Below, in pieces: positions 53,387-62,233 of a stretch of DNA of 64,000 nucleotides. The position numbers and the translations under genes were made by a program. Every line of letters begins with the position of its first letter. The first letter of the stretch is position 1. The notes under the pieces were generated by a model. The model was given only the letters and a program-made list of their open reading frames with translations, was not told the origin of the DNA and searched no databases. Source of the DNA: Corallococcus silvisoli (GTDB lineage Bacteria; Myxococcota; Myxococcia; Myxococcales; Myxococcaceae); contig NZ_JAAAPJ010000007.1 of assembly GCF_009909145.1 (NCBI RefSeq), positions 372,001 to 436,000 on the forward strand. Reading direction: 5' to 3'.

Positions 53387-54310
53387 TCAGTCGCGCAGCG
53401 GCAGCTCCACGGTGAGGCCGTCGAAGGCCACTTCCACCGGCCCCTTGAACGCCTCGCGCGCCTGCGTGAGCAGCCGGCCGGGGTCGGTGTCGTGGCGGCT
53501 GGACAGGTGGGTGAGGATGAGCCGCTTCGCCCCCGCGGCCTGCGCCACCTGTCCCGCCTCCCGCGCCGTGGAGTGCCGCGTCTCCAGCGCGCGCGCCTGC
53601 TCGTCGTCGGAGAAGGTGGACTCGTGCACCAGCAGGTCCGCGTCCTTCGCCGCCAGCGTCAGCGCGGGGCAGGGCCGCGTGTCGCCGGAAATCACCAGCC
53701 GCCGCCCGGCCCGTGACTCACCCAGCACGTCCTCCGGCTTCACCACGCGCCCGTCCGGCAGCGTCACCGGCTCGCCCTTCTGGAGCTTCCCGAAGGCCGG
53801 CCCCTCCGGCACGCCCAGCTCCCGCGCCTTCTCCAGGTGGAAGCGCCCCGGACGCCCGTCCTCCACCAGCACGTAGCCCAGCGCGTGGATGCGGTGGTCC
53901 ACGCCCACCGCGTGCACGGAGTAGCCACCCCGGCGCACCACGTCCCCGTCCTTCAATTCATGGATTTCCACCGGGAAGGCCGTCGACTCCAGCCCCAGGT
54001 GCACGGCCTGGTGGAGCAGCCGGCGCGCGGGGGGCGGCCCATACAGGTGCATGGGGGCCGTCCGGCCCATCATCCCCAGCGTGCGCAGGAACCCGATGAT
54101 TCCCAGGTAGTGGTCGGCGTGGAAGTGCGTGAAGAAGGCCGCGTCCACGGTGAAGCCCGTGCCGAAGCGCACCATCTGGCGCTGACTGCCTTCGCCACAG
54201 TCGAACAGGAGCAGATCCGCGTCCGCCTTCACCGCCAGGCCGGAGAGCCCTCGATGCAGCGTGGGCTGCGCGGCGGAGGTGCCGAGGAAGGTGAGCCTGA
54301 GAAGGGACAT
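53387..54310 (-). CDS. rnz: Ribonuclease Z (metallo-beta-lactamase fold)
   Basis: 307 aa, the normal length for bacterial RNase Z, which trims tRNA 3' trailers. The beta-lactamase Zn motif is FTHFHADHYLGIIGF; further metal ligands lie in VISGDTRP and LTHLSSRH, and the family-specific HSTAREAGQVAQAAG is present. The ATG at 54310 is chosen because homology starts there. The exosite (about 155-205) fits the flexible-arm position. It is divergent from the DUF2293 gene. Confidence 0.9.
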   Translation of the reverse strand: MSLLRLTFLGTSAAQPTLHRGLSGLAVKADADLLLFDCGEGSQRQMVRFGTGFTVDAAFFTHFHADHYLGIIGFLRTLGMMGRTAPMHLYGPPPARRLLHQAVHLGLESTAFPVEIHELKDGDVVRRGGYSVHAVGVDHRIHALGYVLVEDGRPGRFHLEKARELGVPEGPAFGKLQKGEPVTLPDGRVVKPEDVLGESRAGRRLVISGDTRPCPALTLAAKDADLLVHESTFSDDEQARALETRHSTAREAGQVAQAAGAKRLILTHLSSRHDTDPGRLLTQAREAFKGPVEVAFDGLTVELPLRD

Positions 54311-54435
54311 GCCGGCGCTTCCCACGAAGAAAGGGGCCTCCTCGCGCGCGCTCCGTTGCGTCGGGCGCGCACCCGGGGGCATTTACCAGGGTGTGAAGGG
54401 GCGTGCTATGCAGCCGGCCCTTTCGGACACCCGAC

Positions 54436-55137
54436 ATGCCTGATTCCTTGACGGTCGGCCCCACGGCCGACCCCCGCCGCGTGCGCGCCCAGGACGGCCG
54501 CCTCCTCTCCGTTCCCGAGGGCTGGGCCCTCCTCCCCCCTGGCGACGCCGGCCTGACCCGCCGCGTGAAGGCCGCCGGCCCCTCCTGGACCGTGGTGGAG
54601 AAGGTGGGCCGCAAGCTCTTCTCCCGGGGCGTCTGGGCGCCAGCGGCCCACATCGCCCACGCCCGCGCCGCCCTGGAGGGGGAGCGCGCCACCCCCGCCT
54701 ACGCGAAGAAGCTGGCCCAGGGCCGTGAGCGCCGCGCCCGGGAGCAGGAGGTCTACGAGGTCGACTTCGCCAACGCCGTGCTGCGCTTCCTCGCCTTCAG
54801 CCCCGCGTGGCTCCCCCACGCCAAGCGCCTGGCCGTCCTCGTCGCCGGCCACGCCACCCCCGTGGGCAGCGGCACCGTGGCCCGCACGGAGCGCATCCCC
54901 ATTGAACGGCGCGCCGAGGCCGCCGTCATCGCCTGGATGCGCCACCAGACCACCGGCTATGACGACATGCGCATCCAGCGCGTGAAGGGCGCCCGCCGCG
55001 AGGTGCGCCGGGAGCTGGCGGAGGTCTCCCGCGCCATCCTGGACCTCCACCGCCGGGACACCCCCCACGCACCTCCCGCGTGTCCGCTCTGCTCCGCCCT
55101 CCTGCGCCCCGCGCCGACACGCCCCTCGGATTCCTGA
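54436..55137 (+). CDS. DUF2293 domain protein
   Basis: 233 aa. The DUF2293 signature lies near the end: AEAAVIAWMRHQTTGYDDM followed by MRIQRVKGARREVRRELAE. The N-terminal half is charged and unrecognised. The end has CPLCSALL with two Cys. Its function is unknown; the Arg/Lys-rich domain suggests nucleic-acid binding. The final codons overlap the first TetR operator half-site. Confidence 0.8.
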   Translation: MPDSLTVGPTADPRRVRAQDGRLLSVPEGWALLPPGDAGLTRRVKAAGPSWTVVEKVGRKLFSRGVWAPAAHIAHARAALEGERATPAYAKKLAQGRERRAREQEVYEVDFANAVLRFLAFSPAWLPHAKRLAVLVAGHATPVGSGTVARTERIPIERRAEAAVIAWMRHQTTGYDDMRIQRVKGARREVRRELAEVSRAILDLHRRDTPHAPPACPLCSALLRPAPTRPSDS

Positions 55138-55154
55138 CCCGGCGTTCAGGAATG
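55131..55154. promoter_or_regulatory. TetR operator, copy 1 (efflux operon)
   Basis: A 24-bp element with TTCCTGA/TCAGGAA inverted arms (55131-55137 and 55146-55152). It is repeated 33 bp downstream with 19 of 24 positions identical. It overlaps the last bases of the DUF2293 gene. Confidence 0.6.
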
Positions 55155-55163
55155 GTTGTTTTA

Positions 55164-55187
55164 TTTCTGACCCGCGGGTTAGGAATG
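55164..55187. promoter_or_regulatory. TetR operator, copy 2 (efflux operon)
   Basis: The second 24-bp element has the core CTGACCCGCGGGTTAG, an almost perfect palindrome. It ends 9 bp before the TetR start codon. The 33-bp centre spacing equals about three helical turns. Confidence 0.6.
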
Positions 55188-55195
55188 CGTCCGCC

Positions 55196-55954
55196 ATGCC
55201 CCGCCCCGCCGACCCCAAAGCCCGAAGCGCGCTCATCGCGGCCGCGCGGACGGAGTTCGCGCGGCGGGGGGTGAAGGGCGCGCGCATCAGCGACATCACC
55301 GCCGCCAGCGGCCTGTCCAAGGGCGCCTTCTATTTGCACTTCCCCTCCAAGGAGGCCCTCTTCGCGGCGCTGGTGGAGGACTTCGTGCAGGAGCTGGAGC
55401 GGCTGAGCCTCCAGCGCGTCGCGAGCATGGACTGCTTCCGCGCGGAGCACGGCCAGCCGGGCCCCGCGGACTTCGCCACGCGTTCGGAGCGCTACTGCCA
55501 CTTCCTCCACATGGAGGCCTCGCTCGACGTGGAGATGCTGGAGTTCATGTGGGACCGGCGCGAGCTGGTCACCACGCTCATCGTCGGCAGCCAGGGCACC
55601 CCTTTTGAATCCGTGATGTGGGACGTGGTGGACCGCGAGGTCGACCGCATCGCCCGGGAGTTCCACCAGCTGCGCGGCCAGCACCCGGACACCCCGGACG
55701 TGGACCCCAGCCTCTTCGGCTCCTTCGTCGTGGGCACGTACCTGCTGCTGGCCCGGCGCATGGGGCGGCTGACGCACAAGCCGGACCTGGCCTCCTGGGC
55801 CGTGGGCATCCAGCGCCTGATGCACGAAGGCACGCTGCCCCGCGAAGCCCTGCCCCGGTCCGCGTCCGTCGCCCGCACGCCTTCCCCGCCTTCCACGCGC
55901 CGGCGCCACGCCCGCGCGGCCAACCCGCACCGTCCGCCAAGGAAACGCCCGTGA
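55196..55954 (+). CDS. TetR-family repressor of the RND efflux operon
   Basis: 252 aa. HTH at about residues 10-55: IAAARTEFARRGVKGARISDI, AASGLSKGAFYLHFPSKEAL (quoted in part as SGLSKGAFYLHFPSKEALF). The ligand domain continues to about 215, and a Pro/Arg-rich tail follows. The stop overlaps the MFP start by 4 bp (GTGA). It probably represses itself and the RND pump, with induction by pump substrates; the two upstream 24-bp elements are the likely sites. Confidence 0.9.
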   Translation: MPRPADPKARSALIAAARTEFARRGVKGARISDITAASGLSKGAFYLHFPSKEALFAALVEDFVQELERLSLQRVASMDCFRAEHGQPGPADFATRSERYCHFLHMEASLDVEMLEFMWDRRELVTTLIVGSQGTPFESVMWDVVDREVDRIAREFHQLRGQHPDTPDVDPSLFGSFVVGTYLLLARRMGRLTHKPDLASWAVGIQRLMHEGTLPREALPRSASVARTPSPPSTRRRHARAANPHRPPRKRP

Positions 55955-57057
55955 AACCCTCCACGAAGCCCTCCGCCTCCCGTGCACTCGCCGCCGTGGG
56001 CATGGCCGCCGCGCTCGCGCTCACCGGCTGCGACAAGGCGAACGCGTCCGCTCCGCCCGCCACCCCGGCCGCCGCGCCGGACAAGCCGGTGCCCGCGGTG
56101 AAGGTCGTCGCCGCCCGCGGCGTGCAGGCCTCCCAGTCGGAGGAGGTCACCGGCACGCTGTACCCCGCCCAGGGCCTCCAGGTCGGCTTCGAGGTCGGCG
56201 GCCGGCTGGAGACGGTGCGCGCCCAGAAGGGGCAGACGGTGAAGAAGGGCGACGTGCTCGCCCAGCTCAACGCCGAAATCGTGGACGCGCAGGTGGCCGG
56301 CGCGGAGGCCGCCGTCGCCGCCGCGGAGGCCGCCGCCTCCATGGCGAAGGACGCGGCCGACCGCACCGAACAGCTGAGCGCGGGCGGGGGCGTCAGCGAG
56401 CAGCAGCACAAGAACGCCGTCGCCGCCGCCGCGCAGGCGCAGGCGCAGGTGCTGGCCACCAAGGCGCAGCTGGCCCAGGTGCGCGCGTCGCGCCGCCGGC
56501 ATGACCTGAAGGCGCCCTTCTCGGGGACCCTCATCGAAGCGCCGGACCAGACGGGCGCCACGGTGGGGCCGGGCTCGCCGCTCTTCACCCTGGAGCAGCT
56601 GGACACGCTCACCTTCCGCACCACCGTGGCGGAGTCCGCCCGGGCGCTGCTCAAGCCGGGCGTGAAGGTGCGCGTGGCGGCGCTGGGCAACGGCGCCTCC
56701 ACCGACGAGGCGGTGGTGCGCACCATCCTGCCCTCCGCGGACCCCACCACCCGCCGCATCCCGGTGGAGCTCACCGTGCCCAACGCGGACGGCCGCTTCG
56801 TGGCCCACACGCTGGCGCGCGCGGTGCTGAAGCTGGGCGAGGCGCGGGACGCGCAGCTGTTGCCCACGACGGCGCTGTCCTCCTCCAACGGGGACCATGT
56901 CCTCATCGTCAGCGACGGCGCGCTCCAGCGCGTGGACGTGCAGGTCCTGGAGCGCCGCGACCGCGAGGTGGTGGTGCGCGCCGCGTCCGCCCTCTTGCAG
57001 GTGGTGGACTTCCCCACGCCTTCCCTGTCGCCCGGCACCCGCGTCTCCGTGAAGTAG
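55951..57057 (+). CDS. RND efflux periplasmic adaptor (membrane-fusion protein), lipoprotein
   Basis: 368 aa from a GTG coupled to the TetR stop, with AAGGAA upstream. Lipobox ALTGC. Lipoyl (about 70-110 and 170-200), alpha-hairpin coiled coil (about 110-165) and beta-barrel domains are in the HlyD/AcrA order, for example GFEVGGRLETVRAQKGQTVKKG (cited as VGFEVGGRLETV). The protein links the RND pump to an outer-membrane channel. No TolC-like gene is nearby, so the outer-membrane partner must be elsewhere. Followed by the RND gene 64 bp downstream. Confidence 0.92.
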   Translation: MKPSTKPSASRALAAVGMAAALALTGCDKANASAPPATPAAAPDKPVPAVKVVAARGVQASQSEEVTGTLYPAQGLQVGFEVGGRLETVRAQKGQTVKKGDVLAQLNAEIVDAQVAGAEAAVAAAEAAASMAKDAADRTEQLSAGGGVSEQQHKNAVAAAAQAQAQVLATKAQLAQVRASRRRHDLKAPFSGTLIEAPDQTGATVGPGSPLFTLEQLDTLTFRTTVAESARALLKPGVKVRVAALGNGASTDEAVVRTILPSADPTTRRIPVELTVPNADGRFVAHTLARAVLKLGEARDAQLLPTTALSSSNGDHVLIVSDGALQRVDVQVLERRDREVVVRAASALLQVVDFPTPSLSPGTRVSVK

Positions 57058-57121
57058 ACGTCGCCGTCAAGGCACCCCTTTTCGCCACGGCCTCCCCGGC
57101 GCGGCGTGCGTGAGTCCTTCC

Positions 57122-60100
57122 ATGATTCTCAGTGACGTTTCCATCCGACGGCCGGTGTTCACGGCCATGGTGTCCCTGCTGCTCATCGTGCTGGGCGTGA
57201 TGGGCCTCAAGCGCCTGGGCACCGACCTCTACCCGGACGTCAGCTTCCCCGTGGTGGTGGTCAACACCCTCTACAAGGGCGCGGGCCCGGGCGAAATCGA
57301 GACCCAGGTCATCAAGCCCCTGGAGGACGCGGTCGCCGGCATCAGCGGCGTGGATAAAATCCACTCCTTCAGCCGTGAGAACGTGGGCACCGTGGTGGTG
57401 TCCTTCACGCTGGGCACCGCCCTGGACACCGCGGTCCAGGACGTGCGCGACAAGGTGGGGCAGGCCGTCAACAAGCTGCCCACCGACGCGGAGGCCCCCA
57501 TCGTCAGCCGCGTGGACCTGTCCGCCGCGCCCATCCTCACCTACGCCATCTCCGCGGACATGAAGTCCCAGGCGCTGCGCAAGCTGCTGGATGACCGCAT
57601 CAAGCCCGCGCTCGCGCAGCTGGCCGGCGTGGCGGAGGTGCGCATCACCGGCGGCGACACGCGCGAGGTCCAGGTGGACATCGACCTGGACAAGGCCCGC
57701 GCGGTGGGCATCACGCCCTCGCAGGTGGCCCAGCGCATCGGCTCGGAGAATTTGAACCTGCCCGCGGGCCGCCTCCAGCTGGGGCCCAATGAGCTCACCG
57801 TGCGCGCCATGGGCGAGTTCACCAACGTGGACGACCTGCGCCAGCTGCCCATCGCCCGCAGCAGCACGGGCGCCCAGGTGCGCCTGGAGGAGATCGCCAC
57901 CGTGACGGACGGCGTCGCCGAGCGCCGCACCACCGCGCGCCTCAACGCCCGCGACGCCGTGGTGCTGGAACTGGTGAAGCAGCCGGGCTCCAACACGGTC
58001 AGCGTCAGCGACGCGGTGAAGAAGACGCTCGCGCAGATGGGCCCGGTGGTGGGGCAGGGCTTCCAGGCCACGCTCCTCATCGACCAGTCGGACCTCATCC
58101 GCGCCAACACCCACGAGGTGTGGGTCGCCCTCATCTTCGGCGGCCTGATGGCGGTGCTCATCATCCTGATGTTCCTGCTGGATCCGCGCGGCACCTTCAT
58201 CTCCGCGCTGGCGCTGCCCACCTCCGTCGTGGGCACGTTCTTCGTGATGTACGTGCTGGGCTATTCGCTCAACCAGATGACGCTCCTGTCGCTGTCGCTG
58301 GCCATCGGCCTGCTCATCGACGACGCGGTGGTGGTGCGTGAGGCCATCACCCACCGGCTGGAGCAGGGCGAGGACCCGATGAGCGCCGCGTCCAACGGCA
58401 CCCGGGACGTGGGTCTGGCGGTGCTCGCCACCACGCTGTCCCTGGTGGCGGTGTTCATCCCGGTGGCCTTCATGCCCGGCATCGTGGGCCAGTTCTTCAA
58501 GCAGTTCGGCATCACCATCTCCGTGGCGGTGCTCATCTCGCTGTTCATCTCCTTCACCCTGGACCCCATGCTGTCCGCGCGCTTCGCCAAGGCGCGCAAG
58601 CCGGGCGAGGAGCACCAGGAGGCCGCCGTCTTCCGCGCGCTGCGCCGCTTCCTGGAGGCCACGGAGGCCGTCTATTCGCGCATCCTGGGCTGGGTGCTGC
58701 GCCACAAGTGGGCGACGGCGGGCCTCACCCTGCTGGCGCTGGTGCTGTCCTTCGGCGCCGCCAGCCGCCTGGGCGTGGAGTTCATGAGCGCGGAGGACCG
58801 CTCGCAGCTCATCGTCGAATTGCAGCTGCCGGACTCCGCCAACCTCGCGCAGACGACGGAGCGCGCCGCGGAGGCGGAGACGCTGCTCAAGCAGATTCCG
58901 GAGGTCACCGACATCTACACCACCGTCGGCCCCAACGGAGACGTCTACAAGGCGCGCCTGCGCGTGCTCACGGTGGCCAAGGACAAGCGCAAGAAGACGA
59001 TTGGCGTCCTCAAGGAGGAGGCCCGCGCGCTGCTCGTGCCCAACCTGGTCTCCACCGCCATCACCCTGTCGGACCCGCCGTCCATCGAAGGCCTGGGCGA
59101 CTGGTTCCCCATCATGGTCCGCGTGGTGGGCCCGGACCTGAAGCGCGTCAACGAGGAGGCCGAGCGCATCGCCGGCATCCTGCGCACCCTGGGCACCTCC
59201 GACGTGCGCGTGGACTCCAACCCGGCCAAGCCGGAGCTCCAGATTCAAATCGACCGCGCGCGCGCCGCGGACATGGACCTGTCCGCGGGGGCGCTCGCCC
59301 TGCAGCTGCGGCTCGCCATCGACGGTGACGTGTCCGCCAAGCTGCGGGAAGGCACCGACGAGACGGACATCCGCGTGCGCCTGCGCGAAGCGGACCGCGC
59401 CACCCCGGAGCGCGTGCGCCAGCTGATGGTGGCCACGCCGCGCGGGCTGCACCAGGTGACGGACGTGGCGGACGTGGCCCTGAAGGACGGCCCCAGCGTC
59501 ATCGAGCACGAGAACCGCGAGCGTCAGGTGGCCGTCGTGTCCCAGCTGGCCAAGGGCGCCGCGCTGGGGGACGTGGCCACCAGGCTCAAGGCCGCCATCG
59601 CCCAGAAGCCGCTGCCCCCGGGCTACGCCATCGTCTACGACGGCCAGATGAAGAGCCTGGACGAGCAGAACGACGCGTTCGGCATCGCGTTCGGTCTGGC
59701 GTTCGTCTTCATCTACATGGTGCTCGCCAGCCAGTTCGAGTCCTTCAAGCACCCGTTCACCATCATGGTGTCGCTGCCGCTGGCGCTGGTGGGCGCGCTC
59801 CTGGGCCTGGTCGTCACGAACTACCACGTCAGCATGGGCGCGATGATTGGCGTCATCCTGCTGATGGGGCTCGTCACCAAGAACGCCATCCTCCTCATCG
59901 ACGGCGCCCTCCAGCACCTGCGCGAGGGCGACTCCGTGGACGAGGCCCTGCTCAAGGCCGGCCCCCGCCGCCTGCGCCCCATCCTCATGACGAGCGCCGC
60001 GATGGCCATCGGCATGGTGCCCACCGCCGTGGGCACGGGCACCGGCTCCGAGTTCCGCGCCCCCATGGCCATCTCCGTCATCGGCGGCGTCATCACCTCC

Positions 60101-60241
60101 ACCTTCCTCACCCTGCTGGTGGTGCCGGTGGTGTTCGCGGCCATGGAGAAGCTGACCTTCCGCCGCAAGAAGCCCCGCGCGCCGGACACGGTCGCGGCGC
60201 CGCCCGCGGACGCGCCCGCCGCGCACGGCCGCGCGGCCTGA
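57122..60241 (+). CDS. RND multidrug-type efflux pump (HAE1/AcrB family)
   Basis: 1,039 aa inner-membrane proton-driven pump. Twelve predicted membrane helices. The paired Asp of the proton relay is in GLLIDDAVVV, and the Lys of helix 10 in GLVTKNAILL. SIRRPVFTAMVSLLLI is the typical N-terminus and large periplasmic loops follow helices 1 and 7. An alternative GTG at 57110 would add four residues. With TetR and MFP it forms an inducible efflux operon for toxic or signalling compounds. Confidence 0.93.
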   Translation: MILSDVSIRRPVFTAMVSLLLIVLGVMGLKRLGTDLYPDVSFPVVVVNTLYKGAGPGEIETQVIKPLEDAVAGISGVDKIHSFSRENVGTVVVSFTLGTALDTAVQDVRDKVGQAVNKLPTDAEAPIVSRVDLSAAPILTYAISADMKSQALRKLLDDRIKPALAQLAGVAEVRITGGDTREVQVDIDLDKARAVGITPSQVAQRIGSENLNLPAGRLQLGPNELTVRAMGEFTNVDDLRQLPIARSSTGAQVRLEEIATVTDGVAERRTTARLNARDAVVLELVKQPGSNTVSVSDAVKKTLAQMGPVVGQGFQATLLIDQSDLIRANTHEVWVALIFGGLMAVLIILMFLLDPRGTFISALALPTSVVGTFFVMYVLGYSLNQMTLLSLSLAIGLLIDDAVVVREAITHRLEQGEDPMSAASNGTRDVGLAVLATTLSLVAVFIPVAFMPGIVGQFFKQFGITISVAVLISLFISFTLDPMLSARFAKARKPGEEHQEAAVFRALRRFLEATEAVYSRILGWVLRHKWATAGLTLLALVLSFGAASRLGVEFMSAEDRSQLIVELQLPDSANLAQTTERAAEAETLLKQIPEVTDIYTTVGPNGDVYKARLRVLTVAKDKRKKTIGVLKEEARALLVPNLVSTAITLSDPPSIEGLGDWFPIMVRVVGPDLKRVNEEAERIAGILRTLGTSDVRVDSNPAKPELQIQIDRARAADMDLSAGALALQLRLAIDGDVSAKLREGTDETDIRVRLREADRATPERVRQLMVATPRGLHQVTDVADVALKDGPSVIEHENRERQVAVVSQLAKGAALGDVATRLKAAIAQKPLPPGYAIVYDGQMKSLDEQNDAFGIAFGLAFVFIYMVLASQFESFKHPFTIMVSLPLALVGALLGLVVTNYHVSMGAMIGVILLMGLVTKNAILLIDGALQHLREGDSVDEALLKAGPRRLRPILMTSAAMAIGMVPTAVGTGTGSEFRAPMAISVIGGVITSTFLTLLVVPVVFAAMEKLTFRRKKPRAPDTVAAPPADAPAAHGRAA

Positions 60242-60336
60242 CGCGGAGGGCCCGGTGACGGGCGCCACGGTTCACTCGGGGCGCGAGGGCATACAGCCTT
60301 CGCGCCCTTCTTCATGCCCGGGCAATCGCAAACACA

Positions 60337-60370
60337 AAGACACGGATGACGGAGCCGTCACCCGTGTCTT
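60337..60370. terminator. Strong bidirectional hairpin between the RND and STAS-like genes
   Basis: A 16-bp stem (60337-60352 and 60355-60370, one G-U) with a 2-nt loop. On the minus strand it is followed by a T-rich stretch (TCTTTGTGTTTG), so it can terminate the STAS-like gene and also the RND operon. Confidence 0.75.
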
Positions 60371-60492
60371 GGATGCTTGGAGCCTTGAATCCAGGGGATG
60401 GAGAAACAACCCCGGGGGTCGCCTTCCGCGGGGCAGCCGGCTCCGGGCCATGCCGGAGACGGGGCGCGCGCGGGGGCCCTCCCGGGGGGACT

Positions 60493-60909
60493 TCAGCGGC
60501 CGGCGGCCGCGTGGGTCTCGCCGTTGAGCAGGCGCACGCGCGCCTTGGCGAGCTGGTTCTGCGCTTCCTCCAGCGACACACAGTCCACCGTGATGTCGTC
60601 GTTGGGGGATGCTTCCGACGCCACCCGGGCCGTCTGCAGCCGCGCGATGGTGGAGTCCGACACGTGCGCGCACATCACGCAGCCATTCTTGCGCCCGTGG
60701 TTGATGACCTCGGAGAACAGGTTCGCGGATTCCGGCTCCAGCGGGCGCAGGCCCCGCATGTCCGCCAGGACCAGGTGCCGCCCCCCGCCGTAGCTGTCCG
60801 TGGCCTTCTTGTAGACGGCCACGTACTCCTTCATTTCATTCGGTCGCATGAAGCCGCTCATGCGCGCGGTGATCGTTCGACGGCTGACATCGTTGGTGAC
60901 TTCGAACAT
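60493..60909 (-). CDS. STAS/SpoIIAA-like protein
   Basis: 138 aa from the ATG at 60909 with GAGGGAGGG upstream. MFEVTNDVSRRTITARMSGFM followed by RHLVLADMRGLRPLEPES (quoted as VLADMRGLRPLEPES) matches the beta-alpha pattern of SpoIIAA-like (STAS) proteins, with the Asp/Arg loop position where phosphorylated STAS proteins have Ser/Thr. It may be an anti-sigma-factor antagonist-type regulator, or a lipid-binding STAS protein. No kinase partner lies next to it. Confidence in the fold is moderate. Confidence 0.6.
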   Translation of the reverse strand: MFEVTNDVSRRTITARMSGFMRPNEMKEYVAVYKKATDSYGGGRHLVLADMRGLRPLEPESANLFSEVINHGRKNGCVMCAHVSDSTIARLQTARVASEASPNDDITVDCVSLEEAQNQLAKARVRLLNGETHAAAGR

Positions 60910-61044
60910 GGTGCGCCCTCCCTCGCGGAACAAAGACTAACAGACGTCTTTCGGACTTTCACCAGCCCCCCCTTGATTCCTTGGACGGTGGAAGGTTTGA
61001 AAGGAATTGCGCGTTTTTCCTTCTCGGTGGGTTGTAAAAATGAA

Positions 61045-61078
61045 GAAGCCCGGCCTCGCGTGAGCGAGACCGGGCTTC
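61045..61078 (-). terminator. Intrinsic terminator of the cold-shock gene
   Basis: A 15-bp stem (one mismatch) with a GTGA loop. On the minus strand it is followed by TTCATTTTTAC, a U-rich tract, 29 bp past the csp stop codon. A good Rho-independent terminator. Confidence 0.85.
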
Positions 61079-61107
61079 CGGACCCCGGGGTGACCCGGGA
61101 GGGTGGA

Positions 61108-61311
61108 TCAAGCCGCCCGGACGTTCTGGGCCTGCAGGCCCTTGGGGCCGCGCGTCACCTCGAACTCCACCTTCTGGCCTTCGGCCAGGGTGCGGAAGCC
61201 GTCCATGTTGATGGCGCTGTGGTGGCAGAACACGTCCTCACCACCACCGTCCTGCGTGATGAAGCCAAAGCCCTTCGCATCGTTGAACCACTTCACCGTT
61301 CCAGTAGCCAT
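61108..61311 (-). CDS. Cold-shock protein (CSD RNA chaperone)
   Basis: 67 aa, standard length for CspA-type proteins. GTVKWFNDAKGFGFI and DVFCHHSAI are the RNP1 and RNP2-type motifs; the central VEFEVTRGPKGLQAQNV closes the barrel. It melts RNA secondary structure and acts in translation and stress. The ATG at 61311 is chosen by homology. A long leader with GC hairpins lies upstream, and a terminator follows. Confidence 0.95.
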   Translation of the reverse strand: MATGTVKWFNDAKGFGFITQDGGGEDVFCHHSAINMDGFRTLAEGQKVEFEVTRGPKGLQAQNVRAA

Positions 61312-61348
61312 GAATCGTCTTCTCTTTGTTGGGTGGGGCGCGGCACCC

Positions 61349-61419
61349 ACCGCCCGGGGGCGGTCGGTCCTCTCGAAATGTGAGGACCTGAGTGCGAACA
61401 CCAGTCTGCCCCCGGGGGC
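61349..61419 (-). promoter_or_regulatory. Structured leader/promoter of the cold-shock gene
   Basis: Two palindromes lie 38-108 bp upstream of the csp start: ACCGCC/GGCGGT (61349-61364) and the perfect GCCCCCGGGGGC (61408-61419). Cold-shock genes commonly have long, structured 5' leaders. Confidence 0.4.
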
Positions 61420-61590
61420 GGGGTAGGTGGAAGCCCCCCTGCCCACCTGTCAACAGTTCGCCGGGTAGTCAGCAGGCCTACCCTTGGATGGCGCGGGCGG
61501 GCGTGCAGGGGCCGGCGCTCGGGTCCCAGGGCGTGGCTACCGTTGGCTCCAAGGGTCCCGCCCCCACGACGGCGGGAGAGGAGCCATGTC

Positions 61591-62139
61591 ATGTACGAGG
61601 TCCGAGCCCCGGAGCCAGTGCTGCCCCCCGTCCCCCCGCGCCCGGAGCGCGCCGCCCACCGCGAGTGGCGCCGGCTGGTGGACCACAGCGCCGCGGCGGG
61701 CATCCTGTCGCGGCCGCTGTTCGGCCGGCTGCCGCTGCGCCGCTGGGGGGCGCCGGACGTGCACTCGGTGATGGACTACGTGAACGGCGCCGCGATGGTG
61801 GCGGTGGGCCGGCTCTCCGGCGACCGCGCGGCGAAGCGGGCCGGCCAGGTCCTGGGCGGGGCGCTGGTGGGCGTGTCGCTGCTCACGGACTTCCGGCTGA
61901 GCCTGACGAAGCTCATCCCCATCGAAGCGCATGAGCTGGTGGACTACGCCTACGGCCTGGGCGCGGTGCTGGCGCCCTTCGTGTTCGGGTACGCGCGGCG
62001 CGCGCCCCTGGCGGCCGGGCTGCACGTGCTCCTGGGCGTGAAGACGCTGACGGTGGCGCTGCTCACCGACTACCGCTGCCAGACGGGCATGCACCTGGGC
62101 GGGGAGCTGGCCACGGACCCCGAGGGCATCGGGGGCTGA
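61591..62139 (+). CDS. Small membrane protein of unknown function
   Basis: 182 aa with GGAGAGGAG upstream of the ATG at 61591. After a Pro-rich N-terminal 30 residues there are three to four hydrophobic segments: VMDYVNGAAMVAVGRL, GGALVGVSLLTDF, YAYGLGAVLAPFVFGYA and LHVLLGVKTLTVALL. Repeating short HxxxDY-like motifs (DVHSVMDYVNG and EAHELVDYAYG) suggest an internal duplication as in SPW-repeat-type proteins. I do not recognise it further. Confidence 0.6.
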   Translation: MYEVRAPEPVLPPVPPRPERAAHREWRRLVDHSAAAGILSRPLFGRLPLRRWGAPDVHSVMDYVNGAAMVAVGRLSGDRAAKRAGQVLGGALVGVSLLTDFRLSLTKLIPIEAHELVDYAYGLGAVLAPFVFGYARRAPLAAGLHVLLGVKTLTVALLTDYRCQTGMHLGGELATDPEGIGG

Positions 62140-62158
62140 GCCGCGGTCCCATGAAGAA

Positions 62159-62187
62159 GCGGCGGGGCGCCTGGGGCACCCCGCCGC
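62159..62187. terminator. Hairpin between the convergent membrane-protein and hppA genes
   Basis: GCGGCGGGG (62159-62167) and CCCCGCCGC (62179-62187) form a perfect 9-bp stem with an 11-nt loop, between the stops at 62139 and 62234. Confidence 0.55.
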
Positions 62188-62233
62188 TCGGGTTCCTCCC
62201 GCCTTCCCTCGCGTCAGGGACGGGCGGGGGCCC

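Noticed and set aside
56909..60268. A 1,119-residue open frame opposite the RND pump gene
   Set aside because: It is antisense to an unmistakable RND pump and reads as His/Arg/Gly-rich shadow sequence with no domain.
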